A program made the translations under genes and the position numbers. The notes under the pieces were generated by a model. It had not been told where the DNA came from and searched no databases. It saw nothing but the letters and a program-made list of their open reading frames with translations. Below, piece by piece: positions 53,318 to 62,299 of a stretch of 64,000 bases of DNA. The stretch is from Pseudonocardia ammonioxydans (GTDB lineage: Bacteria; Actinomycetota; Actinomycetes; Mycobacteriales; Pseudonocardiaceae): contig NZ_FOUY01000023.1 in the NCBI RefSeq assembly GCF_900115005.1, positions 45,681-109,680 of the forward strand, in the 5' to 3' direction. The stretch's first letter is position 1; every line of letters begins with the position of its first letter.

Positions 53318-54819
53318 GCCGTCACCTCCGGAACGCGGGCGATCAGCGGCCCGCCCTCGTCGGCGTCGCGGGCGGCCTCGAACGCCGCCCCGACGCGGTA
53401 CATCACGGCCTCGCCCAGCGCGGGCGCCATGACCTGCAGGCCGACCGGCAGCCCCTCGGCCAGGCCGGACGGCACCGACATCCCGGCCACCCCGGCCAGG
53501 TTCGTCGGGATCGTGGCCAGGTCGTTGAGGTACATGGCCAGCGGGTCGTCGACCTTCTCCCCGATCGGGAACGGAACGGTCGGCGTCGTCGGCGAGACCA
53601 GCACGTCGACCTGGGAGAACGCCGCCGCGAAGTCCCGGCTGATCAGCGTGCGGACCTTCTGCGCCTGGCCGTAGTAGGCGTCGTAGTAGCCCGACGACAG
53701 CGCGTAGGTACCGAGCATGATCCGGCGCTTCACCTCGGGGCCGAAGCCCTGCTCGCGGGTGTTCGCCATGACCTCCTCGGCGGAGCGGCCCTCGGCGGCG
53801 CGCAGGCCGTAGCGCATCGCGTCGAACCGGGCCAGGTTCGACGACACCTCGCTGGGCAGGATCAGGTAGTAGGCGGCCATCCCGTACTCGAAGTGCGGGC
53901 AGCTCACCTCGACCAGCTCGGCGCCCAGCTTCTCCAGCCGGCGCAGCGAGGCGTCGTGGGCCGCGCGCACGCCCGGCTGGTAGCCCTCGCCGCCGAGCTC
54001 ACGGACGACGCCGACCTTCAGCCCGGACAGGTCGCCGTTCGCACCCTGGCGGGCGGCCGCGACGACGTCGGGCACCGGCTGGTCAATCGAGGTCGAGTCC
54101 CGCGGGTCGTGGCCGCCGATCACCTCGTGCAGCAGCGCCGCGTCGAGCACGGTGCGCGCGCACGGCCCCGCCTGGTCCAGCGAGGATGCGCAGGCCACCA
54201 ACCCGTAGCGGGAGACCCCGCCGTAGGTGGGCTTGACGCCGACGGTGCCGGTGAACGCGGCCGGCTGACGGATCGAGCCACCGGTGTCGGTGCCGATCGC
54301 CAGCGGGGCCTCGTGCGCGGCCAGCGCGGCCGCGGAGCCGCCGCCGGAACCGCCCGGCACGCGCGCGGTGTCCCACGGGTTGCGGGTGACCCCGTACGCC
54401 GAGTGCTCGGTGGAGGAGCCCATGGCGAACTCGTCCATGTTGGTCTTGCCCAGGATCGTGATCCCGGCCGCGCGCAGCCGCTCGGTCACGGTGGCGTCGT
54501 ACGGCGGCTGCCAGTCCTCGAGGATCCTCGAGCCGCACGTCGTGGGCATGTCCGTGGTGGTGAACACGTCCTTGAGCGCCAGCGGCACCCCGGCCAGCGG
54601 CGACACCGGTTCCGCGCCGTCGGCCAGCGCGGCGTCCACCCGCTGGGCCGACGCCAGCGCGGACTCGGTACCGACGTGCAGGAACGCGTGCACGCGGGAG
54701 TCGACGGCGCCGATCCGGTCCAGGTGGGCCTGCGCGGCCTCGACCGCGGAGACCTCCCGGGCGTGGATCCTGGACGCGAGCTCGGCGGCGGTGAGCCGGG
54801 TCAGGTCGGAGGCGCTCAC
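53314..54819 (-). CDS. gatA: Amidotransferase subunit A
   Basis: A 501-residue amidase-signature enzyme releasing ammonia from glutamine. The catalytic Ser-cisSer-Lys triad is visible: Lys in PLALKDVFTT, and SGGGSAAALAAHEAPLAIGTDTGGSIRQPAAFTGTVG, with the conserved glycine-rich signature. The GTG start overlaps the gatC stop (GTGA) and the stop overlaps gatB. Confidence 0.97.
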   Translation of the reverse strand: MSASDLTRLTAAELASRIHAREVSAVEAAQAHLDRIGAVDSRVHAFLHVGTESALASAQRVDAALADGAEPVSPLAGVPLALKDVFTTTDMPTTCGSRILEDWQPPYDATVTERLRAAGITILGKTNMDEFAMGSSTEHSAYGVTRNPWDTARVPGGSGGGSAAALAAHEAPLAIGTDTGGSIRQPAAFTGTVGVKPTYGGVSRYGLVACASSLDQAGPCARTVLDAALLHEVIGGHDPRDSTSIDQPVPDVVAAARQGANGDLSGLKVGVVRELGGEGYQPGVRAAHDASLRRLEKLGAELVEVSCPHFEYGMAAYYLILPSEVSSNLARFDAMRYGLRAAEGRSAEEVMANTREQGFGPEVKRRIMLGTYALSSGYYDAYYGQAQKVRTLISRDFAAAFSQVDVLVSPTTPTVPFPIGEKVDDPLAMYLNDLATIPTNLAGVAGMSVPSGLAEGLPVGLQVMAPALGEAVMYRVGAAFEAARDADEGGPLIARVPEVTA

Positions 54820-55148
54820 TGCTCCTCCCCCAGGATCCGCGGCACCCGGAAGCGCCCGTCCTCGGCGGCCGGCGCGCCCGCGAGGGCCTGCGCCTGGTCG
54901 AGGCCGGGACGGCGCTCGTCGGGCCGGAACACGTTCTCCAGCGGCACGGCGTGCGAGGTCGGCGGGATGTCGTCGGCCGCGACCTCCCCGACCCGGGCCA
55001 CCGACCCGATGATCACGTCGAGCTGGCCGGCGAAGGTGTCCAGCTCGTCCTCGGTGACGGCCAGGCGGGCCAGCCGGGCGAGGTGTGCGACCTCGTCCCG
55101 GGTGATGACCCCGCCGGAATCTGTCCGCTCAGCGGAATGGGCGGTCAT
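54816..55148 (-). CDS. gatC: Amidotransferase subunit C
   Basis: A 110-residue small subunit that stabilises GatA. It shows the family pattern VAHLARLARLAVTEDELDTFAGQLDVII and TSHAVPLENVFRPDERRPGL. ATG 55148 has a GAGGAGGGG ribosome site. It opens the gatCAB operon, which completes Gln-tRNA(Gln) (and possibly Asn-tRNA) synthesis for the tRNA-Gln found at 24345. Confidence 0.95.
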   Translation of the reverse strand: MTAHSAERTDSGGVITRDEVAHLARLARLAVTEDELDTFAGQLDVIIGSVARVGEVAADDIPPTSHAVPLENVFRPDERRPGLDQAQALAGAPAAEDGRFRVPRILGEEQ

Positions 55149-55533
55149 GCCCCTCCTCGGTCTGCTACTCGTCTCGCGGCGATGCGCTGCGGTTCCGGCG
55201 GGTCCGGGCCCCGGACCACCCGGCGCCGGCCACGCCACGACGGCGGCGTGGCGGCGACGCGGGACGCCGCCCGGAACACCGCCCGACACGCCCCTGTACG
55301 GACGCGTGCGCCGGTGTCGTCCCAGTCTATTCCCGCCGGTCCGTCGCCCGGCCGCCACCCGGTGGCGGAGCCGGACGGGTCCGCGACGGCGGGGACCGGA
55401 TGACCGGCGGCGGCCCGGGTGGCAGGATCTCGGGTCCCGCCCGGAACAGCCCGGCCCCTGGCCCGGTGGCGTTCCGGACGGGGTCACCGGCATGCCGTGA
55501 CCGGCATTCCGCGCAGAGGGAGAGGATCCGTCC
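55149..55533. other. Divergent gap gatC / ACT-domain gene
   Basis: 385 bp with no supportable gene. It must carry both promoters. GTCAC-N9-GTGAC (55483-55501) is a perfect dyad just upstream of the ACT gene's ribosome site and could be an operator. Confidence 0.4.
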
Positions 55534-56190
55534 GTGTCGTTCCTGCTCCGGGTCGTTCTCCCGGACAAGCCAGGCAACCTCGGCGCCGTCGCCTCCGCTC
55601 TCGGTGGCGCCGGCGCGGACATCCTCAGCGTGGACGTCGTCGAGCGCGGGGGCGGTCAGGCCGTCGACGACATCGCCGTCGAGCTGCCCACCAACCGCCC
55701 GCCGGACGTGCTGATCACCGCCGCCGAGTCGGTCCCCGGGGTGGCCGTGGAGTCCGTGCGCCCGCACACCGGGCAGCTGGACACGCACCGCGAGCTGGAG
55801 CTGCTCGACGAGATCGCCGGCGACCCCGGGCACGGGCTGGACCTGCTGGCCGCGGAGGTCCCGCGGCTGTTCCGGGCCGGCTGGGCGCTGGTCGCGGTCA
55901 GCGAGGACGGGCGTTCCTACCGCATCGCGGAGAGCTCGACCGCGCCCGAGACGCGCACCGGTGACCTGCCGTGGCTGCCGCTGGACCGGGCGATCGCGCT
56001 CGACGAGAGCCACTGGGTGCCCGAGCCGTGGCGGGCGATGGACACCGAGCTGGCGGCGGCCCCGTTCGGCACCGGGGCCCCGCCGAAGACGCTGGTCGTG
56101 GGCCGCCCCGGCGGTCCGGTCTTCCGCCCGTCCGAGCTGGCCCGGCTGGCCCATCTGGCCGGGATCGTCGCCACCGTCCTGAAGGCCTGA
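55534..56190 (+). CDS. ACT-domain protein of unknown role
   Basis: A 218-residue protein. Residues 1-75 are an ACT domain (LLRVVLPDKPGNLGAVASALGGAGADILSVDVVERGGG), usually an amino-acid sensor. The rest is a conserved but uncharacterised alpha/beta region with SEDGRSYRIAESS and PPKTLVVGRPGGPVFRPSELARLAHLAGI. It may be a stand-alone regulator of amino-acid metabolism. The GTG start has GGAGAGG upstream. It converges on the BKACE gene, 9 bp between stops. Confidence 0.82.
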   Translation: MSFLLRVVLPDKPGNLGAVASALGGAGADILSVDVVERGGGQAVDDIAVELPTNRPPDVLITAAESVPGVAVESVRPHTGQLDTHRELELLDEIAGDPGHGLDLLAAEVPRLFRAGWALVAVSEDGRSYRIAESSTAPETRTGDLPWLPLDRAIALDESHWVPEPWRAMDTELAAAPFGTGAPPKTLVVGRPGGPVFRPSELARLAHLAGIVATVLKA

Positions 56191-56199
56191 CCGGCCCGC

Positions 56200-56919
56200 T
56201 CAGACCCGGATCGACAGCGCGGTCCGGACGAGGTCGTCGTTGCCGGTGGCCAGCCAGCCGTCCGGGCGGACCAGCACGTCCTCGAACCCGATCCGGGTGT
56301 CGATGTTGACCCGGGTCGCGTACTCCAGCACCGGCCAGGCGCCCTCCTCCTCGCCGTGCAGCAGCACGGGGACGGGAGGCTGACCGAGCGCGCGCAGGAT
56401 CCGGATGCCCTCGGCGACGGCGGTCTCCGGGTCGACGACGGTCGACTCGGCGATGACCCGCCGGGTGCCCGGCGGCAGCCCGTTCTGGCGCAGGGTGACG
56501 GCGTCCCCGCTGGTCCAGACGCCCAGCTCGACGGCGATCCCGACCGACCACGCAGCCCGGCAGACGTCGGTCCAGCCCAGCTCGTGCACGTTCACCCCGC
56601 ACACGTCGGGCTTGCCGGAACCGAGCCGGCCCCAGGCCAGCACGGTCTCGACCCGGTCGGCCGGGTCCGGCTGGATCCAGCGCCCGGTGGGGACCCCGAT
56701 CTCGATGCCGGGTGCCTCCTGGCGGATCAGGGCGACCACGTCACCGACGACGGCCGGCTCGATCGTCTCGGCGCCGGTGTCGTCGCGCGGATGGACGTGC
56801 ACCGAGGTGATGCCGAGCCGGGCGACGGCGCGCGCGTCGCGCGCGAGGTGTCGGGGCAGCACCGGGAGCGCGGGATGCGCATCCGCCGGTCGAGCCCCGT
56901 TGAGCGCCGCCTGCAGCAC
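56200..56919 (-). CDS. Beta-keto acid cleavage enzyme (BKACE/DUF849)
   Basis: A 239-residue TIM-barrel enzyme. The zinc motif is VHVHPRD, preceded by LQAALNGARPADAHPALPV and followed by GAETIEPAVVGDVVALIR, VPTGRW, DVCGVNVHELGW and VLLHGEEEGAWPVLEYA. Members cleave beta-keto acids with acetyl-CoA, 3-keto-5-aminohexanoate in lysine degradation being the founding case. Substrate is unknown here. GTG 56919 fits the usual N-terminus and a GGGGG ribosome site; a -10-like TAGTGT at 56977-56982 would give a short leader. At 239 residues it is shorter than the typical 270-300 of the family. Confidence 0.85.
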   Translation of the reverse strand: MLQAALNGARPADAHPALPVLPRHLARDARAVARLGITSVHVHPRDDTGAETIEPAVVGDVVALIRQEAPGIEIGVPTGRWIQPDPADRVETVLAWGRLGSGKPDVCGVNVHELGWTDVCRAAWSVGIAVELGVWTSGDAVTLRQNGLPPGTRRVIAESTVVDPETAVAEGIRILRALGQPPVPVLLHGEEEGAWPVLEYATRVNIDTRIGFEDVLVRPDGWLATGNDDLVRTALSIRV

Positions 56920-57154
56920 CGTGTTCCCCCGCTTCCACCTCGACCAGCACCGGGCCGACGGGCCCGACCGGTCCGACACTAGGCGCAGCGCGCCGCACAG
57001 GCGGGACCGGACGCGCTCGGCCGGGCCCCGCGTCGCCGTCCGGCACGCCCCCCGCGCCGGACGGGAACACGCCCGGTGAACGGGCGGTCACGCACGGCGT
57101 GCCGCACCCCGCGAACGAGGACTGCCGCGCCCGGAGAGACCACCCGGTCGCGGG

Positions 57155-59614
57155 TCACCCGGACGAGGCGTGCTCGCGCGCGGCGTCGGGGCCCTGCTCG
57201 AGCAGGATCGTGAAGCCCGCCTCGTCGAGCACCGGGACGCCGAGATCGTTGGCCTTGTCGAACTTCGACCCCGGGGCCTCCCCCGCGACGAGGAACGCCG
57301 TCTTCTTCGACACCGACCCGGCCGCCCGGCCGCCGCGGGCCATGATCGCCTCCTTGGCCTCGTCCCGGGACCAGGTCTCCATCGAGCCGGTGATCACGAT
57401 GGACAACCCCTCGAGGAAGCGCGGGACCGAGCTGTCGACCTCGTCCTCCATCCGCACCCCGGACGCCCGCCACTTGTCCACGACCTCGCGGTGCCAGTCG
57501 ACCGAGAACCAGTCCCGCACGGCCGCGGCGATGGTCGGCCCGACGCCGTCGACCCCGGCGATCGGGGCCAGCGCCTCGGCGACCGCCCGGGCCCGGGCCC
57601 GGGCGGCGGCGCGTTCCTGCTTCTCCGCCTCGGCCACGGCGGCCTCGGCGTCACCCACCGCCTCGGCCGCGTCCCCGGCATCGGGGGCGGTGTCGCCGGC
57701 ATCAGGCGCAGCGGTGTCGCCGGCGTCGGGAGCCGCGGGGTCGCCGGCGTCGGGAGCCGCGGGGTCGCCGGCGTCGGGAGCCGCGGGGTCGGGGGCGCCG
57801 GTCTCGGGGGCTCCGGTGTCGGGGGCGGCGTCGGGAGCGGCGGCGTCGGGAGCCGCCTCCGCGGGGCCGGTGCCCGCCGCCGGCTCGTCCCCGGCCGAGC
57901 CGTCCGAGACGATCGCGACCCCGGCCGCCTCGGTGCCCTCCTTCGCGCGGACCGCGGCCTCCTGCACCGCGTCCATCGACCCGAACTCGCGGGCCAGCGC
58001 CTGGGCCGCCGTCGGACCGACGTGCCGGATCGACAACCCGACCAGCACCCGCCACAGCGGCCGGTCCTTCGCGGCCTCGAGGTGGGTGAGCAGCTTGCCC
58101 CCGTTCGCCGAGAGGGTGCCGGCCTTGGTGCGGAACAGCTCGGTCTGCAGCAGGTCGTCCTCGGTGAGGGAGAAGACGTCGCCCTCGTCGGTCAGCACGC
58201 CGGAGGTCAGCAGCGCGACCGCGGCCTCGTACCCGAGCCCCTCGATGTCGAAGGCCCCGCGGCCGGCCACGTGGAACAGCCGTTCGCGCAGCTGCGCCGG
58301 GCAGGACCGGGCGTTCGGGCAGCGCCGGTCGACGTCGCCGGCCTTCTGCTGCACCAGCGCCGTGCCGCACTCGGGGCAGTGCGTCGGCATGACGAACGCG
58401 CGCTCGGAGCCGGACCGCACGTCGGTGACCGGCCCGAGCACCTCCGGGATCACGTCCCCGGCCTTGCGGATCACCACCCGGTCGCCGATCAGCACGCCCT
58501 TGCGACGCACCTCGTCGGCGTTGTGCAGGGTGGCCATCTCGACCGTCGACCCGGCGACCTTCACCGGCTCCATCACCGCGTACGGGGTGACCCGCCCGGT
58601 GCGGCCGACGTTGACCCGGATGTCGAGCAGGGTCGTGGTGGCCTGCTCGGGCGGGTACTTGTAGGCGATCGCCCAGCGCGGGAACCGCGAGGTCGCGCCG
58701 AGCCGGCGCTGCAGGGCGACCTCGTCCACCTTCACGACGACGCCGTCGATCTCGTGCTCGACGTCGTGCCGGTGCCCGCCCCAGTGCTCGACGAACTCGA
58801 TCACCCGCTCGATTCCCTGCAGCACCTTCGTGCGCGGCGAGATCGGCAGGCCCCAGGCGACCAGCGCGTCGTAGGCCTGCGACTGGGTGGCCGGGGTGAA
58901 CCCGTCGCGCCTGCCGAGGCCGTGGCAGATCAGCTTCAGGTTCCGCGACGCCGTGACCCGCGGGTCCTTCTGCCGCAGCGACCCGGCCGCGGTGTTGCGC
59001 GGGTTCGCGAACGGCGGCTTGCCGGCGTCGACCAGGGCGGCGTTGAGCTTCTCGAAGTCCTCCAGCCGGAAGTAGACCTCGCCGCGCACCTCGACCAGCT
59101 TCGGCACCGGGAACTCCGCGGTGCCGGTGAGCCGCCGGGGCACCTCGGCCAGGGTGCGCATGTTCAGCGTGATGTCCTCGCCGGTGCGGCCGTCGCCACG
59201 GGTCAGTGCGCGGGTGAGCTGCCCGTCCTCGTAGAGCAGGTTCACCGCGAGCCCGTCGATCTTGAGCTCGCAGAGGTAGTGCAGGTTCTCCCCGACCTCC
59301 TTGGTGACCCGCTCCTGCCAGGTGCGCAGGTCCTCGGCGGAGAAGGCGTTGTCGAGGGAGAGCATGCGTTCGAGGTGGTCGTGCGCGACGAACTCGGTGG
59401 AGAAGGTGCCGCCGACCCGCTGGGTGGGCGACTCCGGCGTCACCAGGTCGGGCCGCTCCTCCTCCAGCGCGAGCAGCTCGTGCCAGAGCTCGTCGAACTG
59501 GCCGTCGGAGATCACCGGCGCGTCCAGCACGTAGTAGCGGAACTGGTGGTCGGCCACTTCCGCGGCCAGCTGCGCGTGCCGTTCGCGGGCCTGCTCGTCG
59601 GTCTGGGAACTCAC
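57155..59614 (-). CDS. ligA: NAD-dependent DNA ligase with a low-complexity insertion
   Basis: An 819-residue replicative ligase, against about 690 in mycobacteria. The adenylation domain has the active-site Lys in LCELKIDGLAVNLLYEDG. The zinc finger is CPECGTALVQQKAGDVDRRCPNARSCPAQLRERL, helix-hairpin-helix repeats follow, and a BRCT domain (FLEGLSIVITGSMETWSRDEAKEAIMARGG) ends the protein. About 100 extra residues of Ala/Pro/Asp/Gly lie within the HhH domain at about 585-685, encoded by a 24-bp minisatellite and an Ala/Glu/Arg helix. The frame is intact, so the gene is functional. GTG 59614 is leaderless: -10 TAACCT (59622-59627) ends 7 nt upstream. Confidence 0.97.
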   Translation of the reverse strand: MSSQTDEQARERHAQLAAEVADHQFRYYVLDAPVISDGQFDELWHELLALEEERPDLVTPESPTQRVGGTFSTEFVAHDHLERMLSLDNAFSAEDLRTWQERVTKEVGENLHYLCELKIDGLAVNLLYEDGQLTRALTRGDGRTGEDITLNMRTLAEVPRRLTGTAEFPVPKLVEVRGEVYFRLEDFEKLNAALVDAGKPPFANPRNTAAGSLRQKDPRVTASRNLKLICHGLGRRDGFTPATQSQAYDALVAWGLPISPRTKVLQGIERVIEFVEHWGGHRHDVEHEIDGVVVKVDEVALQRRLGATSRFPRWAIAYKYPPEQATTTLLDIRVNVGRTGRVTPYAVMEPVKVAGSTVEMATLHNADEVRRKGVLIGDRVVIRKAGDVIPEVLGPVTDVRSGSERAFVMPTHCPECGTALVQQKAGDVDRRCPNARSCPAQLRERLFHVAGRGAFDIEGLGYEAAVALLTSGVLTDEGDVFSLTEDDLLQTELFRTKAGTLSANGGKLLTHLEAAKDRPLWRVLVGLSIRHVGPTAAQALAREFGSMDAVQEAAVRAKEGTEAAGVAIVSDGSAGDEPAAGTGPAEAAPDAAAPDAAPDTGAPETGAPDPAAPDAGDPAAPDAGDPAAPDAGDTAAPDAGDTAPDAGDAAEAVGDAEAAVAEAEKQERAAARARARAVAEALAPIAGVDGVGPTIAAAVRDWFSVDWHREVVDKWRASGVRMEDEVDSSVPRFLEGLSIVITGSMETWSRDEAKEAIMARGGRAAGSVSKKTAFLVAGEAPGSKFDKANDLGVPVLDEAGFTILLEQGPDAAREHASSG
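57671..57787. repeat. 24-bp minisatellite inside ligA
   Basis: Three identical 24-bp units (57716-57739, 57740-57763, 57764-57787) begin gtcgccggcgtcgggagccg. Two diverged units lie before them (57671-57691 and 57692-57715). On the coding strand they encode repeats of the type AAPDAGDP. Confidence 0.93.
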
Positions 59615-59691
59615 GCGTCGCAGGTTAGCCCTGACCCCCGACAGTCATGCGCGACCGAGCGCGCCCGTCCGTGCGAACCTACGGTGGCGAG

Positions 59692-60099
59692 ATGGACGAC
59701 TCGGCCGTGGAACTCGCGCACCGGATGTTCGACCTGGCCCGGGACGGCGCGACCGAGCAGCTCACGGCGTACCTCGACGCCGGTGTCCCGGTCGAGATCA
59801 CCGACCCGAAGGGCGACACGCTGCTGATCCTGGCCGCCTACTACGGCAACGACCCGATCGTCACCGATCTGCTCGCCCGCGGCGCCGACCCGAACCGGAC
59901 CAACGACCGCGGCCAGACCGCGATCGCCGCTGCCCTGTTCGCGCAGTCGGCCGGCGCGGTGACGGCCCTGCTCGAGGCCGGCGCGGACCCGCACCACGGC
60001 AGCCCATCGGCATGGGCGACCGTCGAGCACTTCGACATCCCGGACATGCGGGCGCTCCTGGAGGAGCACGCCGGGCCGGCCGCAGGCTCCGGGTCTTGA
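59692..60099 (+). CDS. Ankyrin-repeat protein
   Basis: A 135-residue protein made of about three ankyrin repeats, with recognisable DPKGDTLLILAAYYGNDPIVTDLLARGADPNRTNDRGQTAIAAALFAQSAGAVTALLEAGADPH. Probably a small cytosolic protein-binding scaffold. Leaderless: -10 TACGGT (59680-59685) ends 6 nt before ATG 59692. It is divergent from ligA. Confidence 0.92.
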   Translation: MDDSAVELAHRMFDLARDGATEQLTAYLDAGVPVEITDPKGDTLLILAAYYGNDPIVTDLLARGADPNRTNDRGQTAIAAALFAQSAGAVTALLEAGADPHHGSPSAWATVEHFDIPDMRALLEEHAGPAAGSGS

Positions 60100-60124
60100 C
60101 AGCCAGGTAAGCCTTACCTAATAT
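60096..60124 (+). promoter_or_regulatory. Consensus promoter overlapped by a DtxR/IdeR-type iron box
   Basis: TTGACA (60096-60101) and TAATAT (60119-60124) are spaced by 17 bp, the best sigma-70 promoter in the window. Inside it, AGGTAAGCCTTACCTAA (60105-60121) is a near-perfect iron box, a dyad of AGGTAAG and CTTACCT. The placement predicts repression by an iron-loaded IdeR/DmdR and induction under iron limitation. Confidence 0.85.
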
Positions 60125-60203
60125 CTGCGGTGTCGCTTCGTGGTGGGAGCGGCGCGTCAGTTCGGGACAGGTGGCCCGGTCGCACTCCGGTGCGGCCGGG
60201 CCG

Positions 60204-60254
60204 CCGAACTGTCAGGGACGCCGAACTGTCAGGGCCGCTGAACTGTCAGGGACA
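60204..60254. repeat. Three 17-bp tandem repeats before the VOC gene
   Basis: Units ccgaactgtcagggacg, ccgaactgtcagggccg and ctgaactgtcagggaca (60204, 60221, 60238). The last base of the third is the A of the VOC start codon. A related inverted fragment (gtcagttcgggacag) lies near 60151. Confidence 0.88.
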
Positions 60255-60682
60255 TGGCCCAGGCTGTACCCGTGCTACGTCTCGGATTCCCCGTCGTCGG
60301 GGTCACCGACCTCGACCGCGCGGCCGCCTTCTGGTCGGCCGCGCTGCACCTCACCGTCTCCGCCGAGTGGGCGAGCGCGCAGTGGCGCACCCTCACCGCG
60401 ACGGACGGCACCCGCGTCCTCGGGCTCATGCGCAGCGACTCCCCGCCCGAGCCGCGCCCCCGGGTCCACCTCGACCTGCTCGTGGACACCACGGCCGAGC
60501 AGACCGCCGAGGTCGACCGGCTGACGGCACTCGGCGCGACCCTGCCCGGCTGGGACGACTACCCCGCCGAACCCGATTTCGTAGTCCTGGCCGACCCGGA
60601 GGGCAACGTCTTCTGCGTCGTGGACCTCAGCCGGGCGCCGTCGTCATCGATGTCGGAGGGCGCACCTATCCTGGAACGGTGA
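60254..60682 (+). CDS. VOC-family (glyoxalase/bleomycin-resistance-like) protein
   Basis: A 142-residue protein with the VOC layout: LGFPVVGVTDLDRAAAFWSAALHLTVSAEW, RVHLDLLVDTTAEQTAEVDRL and FVVLADPEGNVFCVVDL (metal-ligand Glu region). It could be a small metal-dependent lyase/isomerase or a binding protein. The start is not certain: no ribosome site is present because the three 17-bp repeats run right up to the ATG. It is the first gene downstream of the iron-box promoter, about 120 nt away. Its stop overlaps the prfC start (GTGA). Confidence 0.83.
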   Translation: MAQAVPVLRLGFPVVGVTDLDRAAAFWSAALHLTVSAEWASAQWRTLTATDGTRVLGLMRSDSPPEPRPRVHLDLLVDTTAEQTAEVDRLTALGATLPGWDDYPAEPDFVVLADPEGNVFCVVDLSRAPSSSMSEGAPILER

Positions 60683-62295
60683 CCGACCCGCAGGACGCCA
60701 GCAGCGGAGACACCCGAGTCGTCGGCGAGACCGCGCGCCGGCGCACCTTCGCCGTCATCTCCCACCCCGACGCGGGCAAGTCCACGCTCACCGAGGCCCT
60801 CGCGCTGCACGCCGAGGTCATCGACTCGGCGGGCGCGGTGCACGGCAAGTCCGGCCGCAAGGGCGTCACATCGGACTGGATGGAGATGGAGCGCGCCCGC
60901 GGCATCTCGGTGTCGTCGGCGGTACTGCAGTTCGCCTACCGCGACTGTGTGATCAACCTGCTCGACACCCCCGGCCACGGCGACTTCTCCGAGGACACCT
61001 ACCGGGTGCTCGCCGCGGTCGACGCCGCGGTGATGCTGCTCGACGCCGCGAAGGGTCTCGAGCCGCAGACGCTGAAGCTGTTCGACGTCTGCCGCTCCCG
61101 CGGCGTCCCGATCGTCACCTTCGTCAACAAGTGGGACCGCCCCGGGCGCGAGGCCCTGGAGCTGCTCGACGAGGTCGAGCAGACGATCGGGCTGCGCCCG
61201 ATGCCGCTGACCTGGCCGCTGGGCATCGCCGGGGAGTTCAAGGGCCTGATCGAACGCGCAACGGGTGAGTACACCGCGTTCACCCGCGCCGCCGGTGGTG
61301 CGACGAAGGCGACCGCGGCCGTCGTCGACGCCGACACGATCGCCGCCCAGGAGCCGGAGTACTGGCAGACCGCGCAGGACGAGCTCGGCCTGCTCGACGA
61401 GATCGGCGCGAGCTGGGACGAGAAGGATTTCCTGTCCGGCACCGCGACACCGGTGCTGTTCGGCTCGGCGCTGTCCAACATCGGCGTCGCGCGGCTGCTG
61501 GACTCGCTCGTCGACCTGGCCCCCGCACCGGCGGCCCGCCCGGACGTCGACGGGCACGACCGCCCGCTCGACGCCCCCACGTCCGGTCTGGTGTTCAAGG
61601 TGCAGGCCGGGATGGACAAGGCGCACCGCGACCGGATGGCCTTCCTGCGTCTCTGCTCGGGCCGGTTCGAGCGCGGGATGGTGCTCACCCACGCGGTCAC
61701 CGGCAAGCCGTTCGCCACCAAGTACGCGCAGTCGGTGTTCGGCGCCGAACGCAAGACGGTCGAGGAGGCGTTCCCCGGCGACATCGTCGGCCTGGTCAAC
61801 GCCACCGCCCTGCGGCCGGGCGACACCCTCTACGCCTCGCGGCCGGTGGAGTTCCCGTCGATCCCGGCGTTCGCGCCGGAACACTTCGCGGTGATCCGGG
61901 CCAAGGACGCGGGCAAGTACAAGCAGTTCCGCAAGGGCATCGAGCAGCTCGGGAACGAGGCCGTCATCCAGATCCTGCGCTCGGACCTGCGCGGCGACCA
62001 GGCGCCGGTCCTGGCGGCGGTCGGGCCGCTGCAGTTCGACGTCGTCACCGGGCGACTGGAGACCGAGTTCAACGCCCCGGTCACGCTGGACCGGCTGCCC
62101 TACCAGGTCGCCCGGCTGACCGAGGAGGCCGCGCTCGAGGCCCTCTCGTCGCAGTCCGAGTGCGAGGTGCTGCGCCGCGACTCCGACGGCGAGTACCTGG
62201 CGCTGTTCAGCAACAAGTGGCGGATGGACATCATCTGCAAGAAGTTCCCGGACCTGCGGTTCGAGGCGATGCCCGCGGGGTCGTCGGTCTCCTGA
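60679..62295 (+). CDS. prfC: Peptide chain release factor 3
   Basis: A 538-residue translational GTPase that removes RF1/RF2 after termination. G1 is ISHPDAGKSTLTE, G2 is ERARGISVSSAVLQF, G3 is LLDTPGHGDFSEDTYR, and G4 is FVNKWDRPGR (usually NKLDR). RF3-specific C-terminal blocks YKQFRKGIEQLGNEAVIQIL and VGPLQFDVVTGRLETEF are present. GTG 60679 overlaps the VOC stop. A -10 box TATCCT (60667-60672) ends 6 nt upstream, so both coupled and leaderless expression are possible. Confidence 0.96.
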   Translation: MTDPQDASSGDTRVVGETARRRTFAVISHPDAGKSTLTEALALHAEVIDSAGAVHGKSGRKGVTSDWMEMERARGISVSSAVLQFAYRDCVINLLDTPGHGDFSEDTYRVLAAVDAAVMLLDAAKGLEPQTLKLFDVCRSRGVPIVTFVNKWDRPGREALELLDEVEQTIGLRPMPLTWPLGIAGEFKGLIERATGEYTAFTRAAGGATKATAAVVDADTIAAQEPEYWQTAQDELGLLDEIGASWDEKDFLSGTATPVLFGSALSNIGVARLLDSLVDLAPAPAARPDVDGHDRPLDAPTSGLVFKVQAGMDKAHRDRMAFLRLCSGRFERGMVLTHAVTGKPFATKYAQSVFGAERKTVEEAFPGDIVGLVNATALRPGDTLYASRPVEFPSIPAFAPEHFAVIRAKDAGKYKQFRKGIEQLGNEAVIQILRSDLRGDQAPVLAAVGPLQFDVVTGRLETEFNAPVTLDRLPYQVARLTEEAALEALSSQSECEVLRRDSDGEYLALFSNKWRMDIICKKFPDLRFEAMPAGSSVS

Positions 62296-62299
62296 CCGG

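Noticed and set aside
57671..57787. ligA as a frameshifted or broken gene because of the insertion
   Set aside because: The repeats are multiples of three, and the zinc finger, HhH and BRCT parts on both sides are in one frame.
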